Of a stretch of 41,496 nucleotides of DNA, positions 9,971-18,360 are shown in pieces. How positions within the stretch are numbered: the stretch's first letter is position 1; each line of letters starts with the position of its first letter. Made by a program: the position numbers and the translations under genes. Source of the stretch: Streptomyces tailanensis (GTDB lineage: Bacteria; Actinomycetota; Actinomycetes; Streptomycetales; Streptomycetaceae); NCBI RefSeq assembly GCF_008386495.1, contig NZ_VTHJ01000027.1:1-41496 (forward strand), read 5' to 3'. The notes beneath the pieces were generated by a model that was given only the letters and a program-made list of their open reading frames with translations, was not told the DNA's origin and searched no databases.

Positions 9971-10014
9971 GAGCCGCCTTCGGGATTCGAACCCGAGACC
10001 TACGCATTACGAGA
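9971..10014 (-). repeat. att core 1: 3' half of tRNA-Thr(CGT)
   Basis: Read on the minus strand, this 44-bp segment runs from the anticodon loop (CTCGTAA, anticodon CGT) through the variable loop and T-arm (TCGGG TTCGAAT CCCGA) to the acceptor strand AGGCGGC plus T. The partner 5' half (D-arm, acceptor GCCGCCT, anticodon-stem ACGCA) is absent upstream, so it is not a functional tRNA. The identical 44 bp recur at 20965-21008 in the same orientation. A tRNA 3' half duplicated as a direct repeat is the hallmark of tyrosine-integrase attachment sites, and anticodon-loop-to-3'-end cores are usual for actinobacterial integrative elements. Confidence 0.88.
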
Positions 10015-10131
10015 CCGTGAGCGATCGTGCTGCGTGGTGCCTGGTGGTGCTACTGAGTGACGTTCTACCTGATCAGAACATGTGCGGCTGGTTGGACTGT
10101 GCCACCTCGTATTACGTCGTCCAAAGGCGTC

Positions 10132-10153
10132 CGGCCACCGGCTGGCCACCGAG
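10132..10153. repeat. Paired 11-bp repeat, right arm of att site 1
   Basis: CGGCCACCGGC and TGGCCACCGAG stand head to tail, 117 bp right of the core. Just before them is GTCCAAAGGCGTCCGGCC, which also precedes the equivalent pair at 21125-21146, there 116 bp from its core. A GATCAGAACA box is shared between core and arm at both sites. These are likely integrase arm sites. Confidence 0.55.
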
Positions 10154-10309
10154 ACGGGCGCCGCGGGCAGCAAAGAACCGGAATCACCCGGGTTGTCGGC
10201 CTCCCACAGACCCTCCTGCCGGCGTCGCCAAAACAGCATCGTCGTCGTGCGAGGGCACCGATAACCGCAAGGAAATCATCAGGCTTCAAGCGGGGTGCTG
10301 GTGGCGCCG

Positions 10310-10822
10310 CTACGACGAGGGCTTGCATGACCCTGTCGCCGAGACAGTCAACATCCCTGCGTTCGAAGACGCCTGCTCTTTGACCTCGTCCGGCACGGGC
10401 GCCACACCGGCCGTGACGGACCACTCCCCCCGATTGAGGAAGGCGGCGAACGCAGGACTCATCTCCATCAGCTCGCCATCAAGATGCCAACCCCGTTCCT
10501 CCAGAAGACGGACACCTCGCCGCAGTTCCTCTTTGCCCGGGATCTTTCGGCTGAGTGCCGTGCCATTCACTACGCAGTCGCGCCCAAGAGGGTCCTTCGC
10601 GACAACAAAACCCTCCCCTACGTCTCCGAAGGCGTACCGAAGATCTCCCACCACCCGAGCCCGGCTCTTCTCTGTGGTCTCGGAGGTCGAGGAGTGCGAC
10701 GCCTTCGCTCGTGTCGCCTCGGACGACGGAGCAGACGCCCCGTTCCCACTGGCTCCGCAGCCAACCCCCAACAGCCCCACCATGACCGCACCGGCAACCG
10801 CGAAGCCAACGTTCCTGCCCAT
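10310..10822 (-). CDS. Putative lipoprotein of unknown function
   Basis: This 170-aa product has a lipoprotein-type signal: MGRNVGFAVAGAVMVGLLGVG followed by Cys22. A Ser/Thr/Ala-rich linker (about 23-55) follows, then a small globular part of about 110 residues (GDLRYAFGDVGEGFVVAKD, KDPLGRDCVVNG). I recognise no family. The ATG at 10822 was chosen over the upstream in-frame start (10933) because AGGTGGGG lies about 6 bp before it and the signal peptide starts there. It would be lipid-anchored outside the membrane. It lies alone near the left end of the element and points away from the lanthipeptide operon, so a link to that operon, such as immunity, is possible but unsupported. Confidence 0.72.
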   Translation of the reverse strand: MGRNVGFAVAGAVMVGLLGVGCGASGNGASAPSSEATRAKASHSSTSETTEKSRARVVGDLRYAFGDVGEGFVVAKDPLGRDCVVNGTALSRKIPGKEELRRGVRLLEERGWHLDGELMEMSPAFAAFLNRGEWSVTAGVAPVPDEVKEQASSNAGMLTVSATGSCKPSS

Positions 10823-10983
10823 TTTGTCCCCACCTCGATCAGGGCTGCCGATTGCAGCCCGCCAGGACCTATTCCCCGCCGAGGCGACGGGCACCTTACC
10901 AGCGCCGCCGCTCCTTTTCGGGATGAGATGCAAATCCTCAATCTGACAACATGCTAGAGATCTTCAATTGCTGCGGTTGATGC

Positions 10984-11345
10984 AACCAGCTCCGCACCAC
11001 GTGCCAGTGCTGCACGCGCGGCATCAACGCCCGGCGCAACCAGCCCCGCTGCTGCGCCGCCAGCCAGTGCCGTCACAAGCTGCTCTCCCCGCTGACGCTC
11101 ACCTACAGCTCAAGTCCGCCCGAAGAGCACGCCGTCCGCGAAGCGGAGATCCCGCTCAACGTCGCCCCCCAACGGCACCCCACGACCACGACGCTTCGAA
11201 CCCCTCATCGCCGACGAAGCCCGTCAGCTCCTCACGACAGCCCCAAGGCCACCGCCTGCACGCCGTGTTCGAACTCGCCCTCCACACCGGACTCCGCGAG
11301 CACGAACCCCTCGGCCTGCGCCGGGAAGACCTCGACTTTGATGGG
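10984..11345 (+). pseudogene. Tyrosine integrase remnant, frameshifted and truncated
   Basis: Pieces of a Streptomyces-type site-specific integrase can be read across three frames. Frame 1 (from 10984) shows NQLRTTCQCCTRGINARRNQ, the Cys-rich insertion typical of these integrases, then SPLTLTY and EEHAVREAEIPLNVA. A shift near 11170 leads to RRFEPLIADEARQLL. A second shift near 11240 leads to HRLHAVFELALHTGLREHEP and LGLRREDLDFDG, the start of the catalytic domain with the TGLR arginine motif. The N-terminal domain and the C-terminal HxLRH...Y part are missing, so it cannot be active. It ends abruptly about 40 bp before LanC, marking a deletion or insertion junction. It is evidence that the element was once self-integrating. 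Confidence 0.85.
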
Positions 11346-11386
11346 TCTTCAAAGTTGAGCGGTGCGGAGGTGTCCGCGGGCTCGGC

Positions 11387-12472
11387 GTGACGGCCTTCGC
11401 ACACATACGCGAGGCGGTTCTGTCCACCCAGGTCGAACCCCTCAACCACCATGGTCTGTTCGCCGGCACCAGCGGCCTCGCCCTCGCGCTCGCGGACATC
11501 ACCCGCGACGAGCCCCGCTTCCGCCCCAGCCTGGACCGGCTGTACGAACAGCTCGCCGACCAGATCCTCGCCGCACCACCGCGACAGACCGAGCGGGCCG
11601 TCAGCGACCTGGACTACGACCTCGTGACCGGAGCGGCCGGCACCCTCGTCCAGCTCAGCTCCCTCACCGAACCGACCGACCGGATCTCCGAGGCCGCCGG
11701 CGCACTCGTCGACTACCTGATCTGGCTCAGCCGACCTGCCGAGACCGCGGGCACACCGCACCGCTGGCTCATCACCCCGGCGTACTACCCGCCTGTCGCC
11801 GACTACCACGCCAAGTACCCGCACGGCTACCTCAACCTGGGTCTGTCGCACGGAGTTCCGGGAGTGGCCGCCGCGCTCGCCGTCGCCTGGGAGGCGGGCC
11901 ACCGCCGCCCGGGCCACCTGGAGGCCGTCGCCACCCTCACCCGCTGGATCCGGGCCCAGGCCGCCGTCGACGAGCACGGCCCCGTGTGGGGCGACGGCAC
12001 GCCCGTCGACGAGCACGGTCAGGAGGTCACCTCCGGGTCCGGACACGATCGGGTCGCCTGGTGCTACGGCAGCGTGGGCGTCGCCGGCGCGCTCCTGACC
12101 ATCGCCACGGCCACCGCGGACGAGGAACTGCACTCCACCGCCGTCGCGGCCTTCGACGCCGCACTGACCCGTGCGCGACATCTCGCACCGCTGTCACCCA
12201 CGCTCTGCCACGGCCTCGCCGGACTCGTCATGCTCGCCCTGGAGTTCGCGCCCTGGAGCACGACCGCCCGTGACCGGCTGCCGGAGCTGGTCGGGCAGTT
12301 GCTCGACCGACACGATCCGGACCGCCCGCTCGGCTTCACGGACGTGCCCCGCCCCGGACAGGCCGTCGACGATCCGGGGCTCCTCACCGGGGCCACCGGC
12401 GTCGCCCTCACCCTGCTCGCCGCCGTCGGCGAGGAGCGACCCCACTGGTTCCGCATCTTCCTCGCCCGGTGA
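11387..12472 (+). CDS. lanC: Lanthionine synthetase C-like cyclase (LanC)
   Basis: This 361-aa LanC-family cyclase would join Cys thiols to dehydroalanine/dehydrobutyrine to make thioether rings in a lanthipeptide. The zinc ligands are in place: Cys226 in AWCYGSVG, and Cys274-His275 in LCHGLAG. His155 in GLSHGVPG matches the conserved active-site His region. The double-glycine barrel motifs begin already at GLFAGTSGLALAL (residues about 26-38), earlier than in typical LanC proteins of about 400 aa, so the first few tens of residues seem to be missing. The GTG at 11387 is the only usable start, and a stop in frame at 11339 blocks extension into the integrase remnant. GCGGAGG lies rather far upstream. 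The 3' end overlaps LanB by 4 bp (GTGA), so the two are translationally coupled. It may be N-terminally damaged. Confidence 0.88.
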   Translation: MTAFAHIREAVLSTQVEPLNHHGLFAGTSGLALALADITRDEPRFRPSLDRLYEQLADQILAAPPRQTERAVSDLDYDLVTGAAGTLVQLSSLTEPTDRISEAAGALVDYLIWLSRPAETAGTPHRWLITPAYYPPVADYHAKYPHGYLNLGLSHGVPGVAAALAVAWEAGHRRPGHLEAVATLTRWIRAQAAVDEHGPVWGDGTPVDEHGQEVTSGSGHDRVAWCYGSVGVAGALLTIATATADEELHSTAVAAFDAALTRARHLAPLSPTLCHGLAGLVMLALEFAPWSTTARDRLPELVGQLLDRHDPDRPLGFTDVPRPGQAVDDPGLLTGATGVALTLLAAVGEERPHWFRIFLAR

Positions 12473-15400
12473 CGGCCATGGCCCCGTACGAGCCCGCCGG
12501 GTTCTTCCTCCTCCGCTCCCCTGTCCTGCCCGTGGACACCTATCTCGACATCATGGCCGACCCCGCCCGCACCCCGCAGGCCCTGGTCGACCTCGCCAGC
12601 CGTCCCGACATCGCCCGCGCTCTGCTCATCGCGAGCGAGGATCTGACCGGCGGTCTCGACCGGCTCGACAGCCTGAGCGAGAAGCGCACCCGGCGGCTGC
12701 ACTCCCGGCTGCTGCGGTACGCGACGCGCATGGCGACCCGGCCCACGCCCTTCGGCGCGTTCTCCGGCGTGGCGATGGGAACGTTCGGACCCGGCTCGGA
12801 AGCCCGGCTCGGCCGGCCCCAGGAGCACCGAGTCCGCGTGCGCGCCGACATGGGCTGGCTGCTCGCCCTGATCGAGCGGCTGGAGACGGACCCCGCCCTG
12901 CTGCGCCAACTCCATCTCGTCCTCAACCCCATGGCCCATCTCGCCGGCGATCGCGTCGTCCTGCCGCAGGCCGACAAGTACGGCCGGCACGACGCGCGCA
13001 CGGTGCGCGTCCGGGCCACCCCCGCCGTGGATCTGGTCATGCGGACGGCCGCCGCACCTGTCCCCTACGAGCAGCTCACAGCCGAACTGTCGACCGCCTT
13101 CCCGGATGTGTCGCCGGAGTCCGTCGAGGGACTGGTCCGCCAGCTGTGGGACCTCGGCTTCCTCACCGGCGACCTGCGGCCCCCGCAGACCGCAGAACGC
13201 CCTGAGCTGCACGTCCTGAAGAAACTCACCGGCGTCCCGGCCGCCACCGCCGCCGCCGAACAGCTGCGTGCGGTGGCCGACCTGGCCGACCGCGTCCACA
13301 ACACCGAGTCGCTGCAGCAGCTGTCGGTCGCCCAGCGCGACCTGGTCCCCGAGCACACGGACCGGACCTACCAGGCCGACACCGCACTGGACCTGCGCGA
13401 TCCGGTCCTGAACGAGTCGATCGCGCACAAGGTCGCCGAAGCCGTGGGCGTCCTGGTCCGGCTCAGCGCGGCCCACGGCACGCGCACCCCGCTGACCCGC
13501 TACCGCGAGGAGTTCGCCGAGCGCTACGGCGCCGGGACGCGTGTACCGGTCCTCAGCCTGCTCAGTCCCGACACCGGGCTGGACGCGCCGCCCACCTACA
13601 CCAATCCGCCCCGCGGCATCGCGCTGCCTCCCGCGCCCGCCGAGGACAGCTCCCGGCTGGACGGCGCGCTCGTCGAGTTCGCCCAGCAGGCGTGGTGGGA
13701 CCGGGCCGTCGAGGTCGAGCTGACCGACGCCTGGCTGGACAGGCTCGCCCCGGCCCGCCCCGGGTCGGCGGACCCGCCACCGGCGCTGGAGGCGTACGTC
13801 CAGATCGACGCCTCGGACCGCGAGGCCCTCGACCGGGGCGAGTGGCGGGCGGTCCTGCGGTCCGACAGCCTCGCCTACGGTGGACGCACCTTCGGACGCT
13901 TCAGCGACCTGCTCGGTGAGGCCGCCGGGGATCGGCTGCGCGACTATGCCCGGCGCGAGGAGGCACTCTTTCCCGATGTCGCGTATGCAGAGTTGGCGTT
14001 CCTGCCGCCGTACGGCCGGGCGGCCAATGTGACGCTGCGCCCCGCCATCCGGCCGTACGAGATTCCCGTCAACACGACGTCGTCGGTGGCCTCGGACCGG
14101 GTCGTCCCGCTGGACGACATCCTCGTGGGTGTCGCCGACGACCGGTTTTACCTGTGGTCCCGGCGGTTGGACCGGGAGATCGTGGTCGCCCAGCACCACA
14201 TGCTCAGCCCGACCCTCGCGCCGAATGTCGCGCGCTTCCTCATCGAGGTGTCTCAGGACGGCTGCATCCAGCCGACCGGATTCCACTGGGGGCCGGCGGA
14301 GGCGGCTCCGTTCCTGCCGCGGGTGACCCGCGGCAGGGTGGTTCTGCGCCCCGCGCAGTGGAGGCTCACCGCAGGCACCGCCGACGACCTCGACGGCTGG
14401 CGGGAGCGATGGCGCGTACCCCGCCACGTCTACCTCGTCGAAGCCGACCAGCGGCTGTTGCTGGACCTCGACCACTCCGCCTGCCGAGTCGAACTCCGCG
14501 AGGAATTGGACAAGCAGCGCACCCTCGTCCTCCACGAGATGCTGCCGTCGTTCGACGGCATGTGGCTCCAGGACACCGCCGGCGACCGCTGCGCGGCCGA
14601 GGTCGTCGTACCGGTCGTGCTCCGAGACGCCGTGCGCGCCACCCGCCGCTCCCTGCCGCGCGGCAGGCGGGAAGTCCCCGTGAAACGCCATCTACCGGGC
14701 GGCGAGTGGACCTTCCTCAAGGTCTACGCGGCACCCGAGCGGCAGGACGAGATCATCGCCGGCCCACTGCGCGACCTCGTCGCCGAACTGCGGCGACAGG
14801 GCCTGCTCGACCGCTGGTTCTACATCCGTTACGCCGACCCCTTTCCCCACCTGCGACTGCGGGTACGGGGGACAGATGCCGCCCGCGCTCTGACCCTCGT
14901 AACGGCATGGGGCCGGAGCCTGGTCGGTCAGGGGCTTGCCAGGGACATCGAACTGGCCGGCTACGCACCGGAGATCGCCCGCTACGGGGGCCCGGAGGTC
15001 TTCGACGCCGCTGAGCTGATGTTCCAGGCCGGCAGCGAGACCACGGCGTCGCTGCTGGCTCGACGGCTCGACATCAGACCGGAGTTCCTCGCCGTCGCCG
15101 CCCTGGACACGCTGCACACACAGTGGGGTGGCCGACCGTCCCTGCGCACGGGGCACACCGTCGACCAGGACGATGTCCATGTACGTGACACCCGGCAGCT
15201 GTTCCACGCGCACCGCGCCTACCTGTGCGAGCTTCTCAGCCCCTGGGATCGCGCCCCGCACGAGGAGGGCAGGAGCCACCGGCTGCTGCTCCATGAGATT
15301 TTCGCGGACCAGGCGTCCTCCGCCGGGCGGATGGCCGAGGCCGTACGCCAGGCGGAGCGGGACGGGGTGCTCGTCGGATCGGAGGACGGGATCCTTGCGA

Positions 15401-15534
15401 GCCTGGCCCATATGCAGATCAACCGCCTGTTGCCCATAGACCTGGACCGGGAGGCTCGCAGCCATGCCCTGTGGGCGCACGTACTGCGCGCGATCCGCGG
15501 CCGCGCCGCCGCGGCGGCCAGGGAGGAACGATGA
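12469..15534 (+). CDS. lanB: Class I lanthipeptide dehydratase (LanB), full length
   Basis: This 1021-aa product contains both halves of a LanB. Residues about 1-740 are the glutamylation domain, with the diagnostic RPTPFGAFSGV at 91-101. Residues about 746-1010 are the elimination (SpaB C-terminal type) domain, starting EWTFLKVYAAPER and containing Arg787 in IRYADPFPHLRLR. Full-length LanB uses glutamyl-tRNA to glutamylate Ser/Thr of a precursor peptide and then eliminates glutamate to give Dha/Dhb. The length matches NisB-type enzymes. The GTG at 12469 overlaps the LanC stop, and an in-frame ATG at 12478 is an alternative start. The stop overlaps the ABC transporter ATG (ATGA). No precursor gene is visible nearby, so the substrate is unknown. 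Confidence 0.95.
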   Translation: MTAMAPYEPAGFFLLRSPVLPVDTYLDIMADPARTPQALVDLASRPDIARALLIASEDLTGGLDRLDSLSEKRTRRLHSRLLRYATRMATRPTPFGAFSGVAMGTFGPGSEARLGRPQEHRVRVRADMGWLLALIERLETDPALLRQLHLVLNPMAHLAGDRVVLPQADKYGRHDARTVRVRATPAVDLVMRTAAAPVPYEQLTAELSTAFPDVSPESVEGLVRQLWDLGFLTGDLRPPQTAERPELHVLKKLTGVPAATAAAEQLRAVADLADRVHNTESLQQLSVAQRDLVPEHTDRTYQADTALDLRDPVLNESIAHKVAEAVGVLVRLSAAHGTRTPLTRYREEFAERYGAGTRVPVLSLLSPDTGLDAPPTYTNPPRGIALPPAPAEDSSRLDGALVEFAQQAWWDRAVEVELTDAWLDRLAPARPGSADPPPALEAYVQIDASDREALDRGEWRAVLRSDSLAYGGRTFGRFSDLLGEAAGDRLRDYARREEALFPDVAYAELAFLPPYGRAANVTLRPAIRPYEIPVNTTSSVASDRVVPLDDILVGVADDRFYLWSRRLDREIVVAQHHMLSPTLAPNVARFLIEVSQDGCIQPTGFHWGPAEAAPFLPRVTRGRVVLRPAQWRLTAGTADDLDGWRERWRVPRHVYLVEADQRLLLDLDHSACRVELREELDKQRTLVLHEMLPSFDGMWLQDTAGDRCAAEVVVPVVLRDAVRATRRSLPRGRREVPVKRHLPGGEWTFLKVYAAPERQDEIIAGPLRDLVAELRRQGLLDRWFYIRYADPFPHLRLRVRGTDAARALTLVTAWGRSLVGQGLARDIELAGYAPEIARYGGPEVFDAAELMFQAGSETTASLLARRLDIRPEFLAVAALDTLHTQWGGRPSLRTGHTVDQDDVHVRDTRQLFHAHRAYLCELLSPWDRAPHEEGRSHRLLLHEIFADQASSAGRMAEAVRQAERDGVLVGSEDGILASLAHMQINRLLPIDLDREARSHALWAHVLRAIRGRAAAAAREER

Positions 15535-17315
15535 TCTGGCTCCGCGTCACCGTCCTGTTCTGGGGACTCAGCCCTCTGCGGGTATCGGGCTTCGCGGCCG
15601 TGTCCATGCTTCTCGCCCTCGTCCCGGCCGCCCAGATCGGGCTCGTCGCTTCCGCGGTGCAGAGCGTGGCCGACGCCGTCGCCGGTGATGCCGACGCTGG
15701 GCGGTCCGCCCTCCTCTCGGGTGGCCTCCTGATGGCGGTGAGCCTCGCCAGCCACCTGCTGGGCACCTGCCTCCAATACCTCGACTCGCTCCTGCGGCTC
15801 GAACTCACCGCCCGCGTGGGCGAGTGGGTGATGCGCAAGGGCACGATGCTCGATCTGCAGCAGTATGAGGACGCGGCGGTCTACGACAACATGCAGCGCG
15901 CCTTCCAGGAGAGCAGCGGCGGCCGTGTCTATCAGGTGTTCACCCAACTCCTTGAGGTTGCCCGGGAGTTGGTCACTCTGGTGACCGTCAGCGTGGTGCT
16001 GTTCTCCTGGAGTCCCTGGATCGCCCTGGCGATCCTGTTCTCGCCCGTCCCGTCGGTGATCTCGTACATGTTCTTCAGCCACAAGGGCTACGAGATCGAG
16101 TATGAGCGGGCCTCCGACCGACGCCGCCTTTACTACTACCAGCACCTCACGACCAGCGACCATTCGTACAAGGAGATACGGCTCTTCCAACTGGGCCCGC
16201 ACCTCCTGGACCTCTACACCCGCCTCGTGCGGACCTTCTTCGACACTGACCGGCGTCTGGCCCGTCGCCAGTCCCTGCTCGGTGGCGCCCTCGGCTTTCT
16301 CAGCGTCGCCGCCTCGTCGGGTGCCGTGTTGTGGGCCATCCACACCACCATCGACGCCGGCCGGATAGGGCAGCTCGCGGGCTACCTCCAGGCCGTCGGA
16401 TCGATCCAGGTGTCCGCGCATGCCATACTGCTCGGCATCGCCGCCCTGTACAAGGACAGCCTGTTCCTCGGCAACCTCTTCGACTTCTTCGCGCTGCCCG
16501 AACGGCAGCTCAAGGGCGGCACCAGGGCCTTCCCCGACAAGCTCCGCAAGGGCATCGAGTTCCGCGACGTGCGCTTCGTCTACCCCGGAACCGATCGCGT
16601 CGTCCTGGACGGTGTCAGTTTCACCATCCCCGCAGGCCGGTGCGTTGCTCTGGTGGGGCAGAACGGTGCTGGCAAAACCACGCTCGTCAAACTCCTCACT
16701 CGCCTGTACGAGCCGAGCGGCGGCCGGATCCTCGTCGACGACGTGCCCATCGAGGAGTACGACATCGACGACCTGCAACGTCACATGGGCGTCATTTTCC
16801 AGGACTTCATCCGCTACGAGCTGCCGGTGCGCGACAACATCGGCTTCGGCCGGGTGGAGGCTCGTCAGGACACGGAGCGAGTCGCCGAGGCGGCACGTGC
16901 GGCCGGGGCCGAGGGCATCGTCGAGTCGTTGCCGCAGAAGTACGACACCATGCTCGGACGCCACTTCGAGGACGGTCACCAGCTCTCCGGCGGGCAGTGG
17001 CAGAAGATGGCGCTGAGCCGGGCGTTCATGCGACGCGCACCGGTCGTCGTTCTGGACGAGCCGACGGCCGCCATCGACGCCGAAGCGGAAGCGGAGATCT
17101 TCACCCGGTTGAAGGAAATCGCCCGCGGCGCCACGTCCCTGGTCATAGCCCACCGTTTCTCCACGGTCCGGATGGCGGATCACATCGTCGTGGTGGAGAA
17201 CGGCAAGGTGATCGAGCACGGCGTGCACCAGGACCTCGTCCGGGCCGACGGTGTCTACGCCCGTCTCTTCCGTCTCCAGGCTTCGGGCTACCTGACCGAA
17301 GCCGTGTCCCCCTAG
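15531..17315 (+). CDS. ABC transporter with fused permease and ATPase (LanT-type)
   Basis: The 594-aa half-transporter has an N-terminal exporter domain with several membrane spans (residues about 15-330) and a C-terminal ATPase. Walker A is VGQNGAGKTTLVKLL (about 375), the signature is LSGGQWQKM (about 485) and Walker B is VVVLDEPTAAIDAE (about 507), followed by the H-loop IAHRFSTV. It lacks the C39 peptidase domain of bacteriocin-processing transporters, so leader removal would need another protease. The ATG at 15531 overlaps the LanB stop in ATGA; the longer frame from 15471 lies inside LanB and was rejected. Given its place in the operon it probably exports the modified peptide across the membrane, working as a homodimer. 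Confidence 0.93.
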   Translation: MIWLRVTVLFWGLSPLRVSGFAAVSMLLALVPAAQIGLVASAVQSVADAVAGDADAGRSALLSGGLLMAVSLASHLLGTCLQYLDSLLRLELTARVGEWVMRKGTMLDLQQYEDAAVYDNMQRAFQESSGGRVYQVFTQLLEVARELVTLVTVSVVLFSWSPWIALAILFSPVPSVISYMFFSHKGYEIEYERASDRRRLYYYQHLTTSDHSYKEIRLFQLGPHLLDLYTRLVRTFFDTDRRLARRQSLLGGALGFLSVAASSGAVLWAIHTTIDAGRIGQLAGYLQAVGSIQVSAHAILLGIAALYKDSLFLGNLFDFFALPERQLKGGTRAFPDKLRKGIEFRDVRFVYPGTDRVVLDGVSFTIPAGRCVALVGQNGAGKTTLVKLLTRLYEPSGGRILVDDVPIEEYDIDDLQRHMGVIFQDFIRYELPVRDNIGFGRVEARQDTERVAEAARAAGAEGIVESLPQKYDTMLGRHFEDGHQLSGGQWQKMALSRAFMRRAPVVVLDEPTAAIDAEAEAEIFTRLKEIARGATSLVIAHRFSTVRMADHIVVVENGKVIEHGVHQDLVRADGVYARLFRLQASGYLTEAVSP

Positions 17316-17325
17316 AGGTCGAGCG

Positions 17326-18306
17326 ATGCGTGTGTCCGTCCTGTACCCCGTCATGCCGACGGATCCTCGATCGGTGGTTCCTTTCGCCGAGTTCGTTCGT
17401 GACGGGTGGGCCGCCCGTTTGTGGCAGGGCCAGTCCCTGAGCGCGGACACCCACCAGGTGTTCGCCTACCTCGCCGGAATGGGATATCGCGTACCGGTCG
17501 GGACCAGCGTCGTCCTGATGCCGCTTCGCCACCCCATGGACGCCGCGATCCAGTCCCGCTCCCTGGCCATGCTCACCGGACACCGCATGGTCCTGGGCCT
17601 GGGAGCGGCGACGCCGGACTTCGTCACCGGACTACACGGGAAGCCGTACGACAGCCCGCGTGACGCCTGCGCCGCCTACCTCGGTGAGGTCCGCCGTCTG
17701 CTGGACACCGAGCAGACACAGCCGACCAGTGACGACGGTGGTGCCGTCAGCCTGCCCGGCATGCCGCACCCGTACGTGGAGACCGGGCTCGGCGTACTCC
17801 GGCCCGCCCTCGCGCGCGCCGCCGGCCGCGTGGCTGACACAGCGATCAGTTGGATGACTCCGCCCGGTTACGTGCGCGACACGCTGCTGCCCGCCATGGC
17901 GAAAGGGGCGGCCGAGGCCGGTCGGCCGGTGCCGCGCATGGTCACGGTCGTGCACGCCGCCGTCGACCGCCCCCACCGCAACGCGTATCGGCTCGCCTAC
18001 ACGGCGGCCCGCGCCCACCTCGCCGGCCCGCACTACACCGACATGCTGCGCCGGGCAGGCCTGCGCGTGCACCACAGCCGACCGAACCTCGGCGCCCGTG
18101 CCCTGGTCGACTCGGGCACCTTCGTGCACGGCACGCCCGAGGAAATCGCCGTGCAACTGGCCGAATACGGCCGGGCCGGCGTGGACGAAGTTGTCCTCAA
18201 CCTCGCCGGCGTGTATTCCGAACATGGCCAACCGGACGCCGTGCAAGACCTCCAGGACATCCTCACCTCGTGCCGGGGCCTGGAGAACGGTCACCCGATC
18301 CGGTAG
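17326..18306 (+). CDS. LLM-class F420-dependent oxidoreductase, lanthipeptide tailoring
   Basis: This 326-aa luciferase-like monooxygenase family protein shows the TIM-barrel pattern of F420-dependent members, with RMVLGLGAATPDFVTGLHGK at about 85-104, SPRDACAAYLGEVRRLLD at about 110-127, and the closing GTPEEIAVQLAEYGRAGVD. The start at ATG 17326 has a GAGGTCGAG ribosome site and follows the transporter by 10 bp. In the lexapeptide pathway an F420H2-dependent LLM-family reductase (LxmJ) converts dehydroalanine to D-alanine. By context this protein could do the same on the product of LanB, or could carry out another reduction or oxidation of the peptide. The cofactor and substrate are inferred. 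No F420 biosynthesis gene is in the window; those are chromosomal in actinomycetes. Confidence 0.85.
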   Translation: MRVSVLYPVMPTDPRSVVPFAEFVRDGWAARLWQGQSLSADTHQVFAYLAGMGYRVPVGTSVVLMPLRHPMDAAIQSRSLAMLTGHRMVLGLGAATPDFVTGLHGKPYDSPRDACAAYLGEVRRLLDTEQTQPTSDDGGAVSLPGMPHPYVETGLGVLRPALARAAGRVADTAISWMTPPGYVRDTLLPAMAKGAAEAGRPVPRMVTVVHAAVDRPHRNAYRLAYTAARAHLAGPHYTDMLRRAGLRVHHSRPNLGARALVDSGTFVHGTPEEIAVQLAEYGRAGVDEVVLNLAGVYSEHGQPDAVQDLQDILTSCRGLENGHPIR

Positions 18307-18360
18307 GGCATCCCGGACCCGCCATGCGCCGCTCAGCCGCCCGACGAGAAGAGACACCAA

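Noticed and set aside
9504..9971. 155-codon plus-strand frame left of att core 1
   Set aside because: It runs through the arm repeats and terminator hairpin, has no ribosome site and resembles no family.
9971..10030. Functional tRNA-Thr gene
   Set aside because: Only the half from anticodon loop to acceptor is present. Upstream on the minus strand there is no D-arm, no matching anticodon-stem strand and no 5' acceptor. The same holds at 20965-21008.
12064..17450. Long minus-strand frames opposite LanB and the ABC transporter
   Set aside because: Shadows: the plus-strand frames carry complete LanB and ABC motifs with overlapping start/stop coupling.
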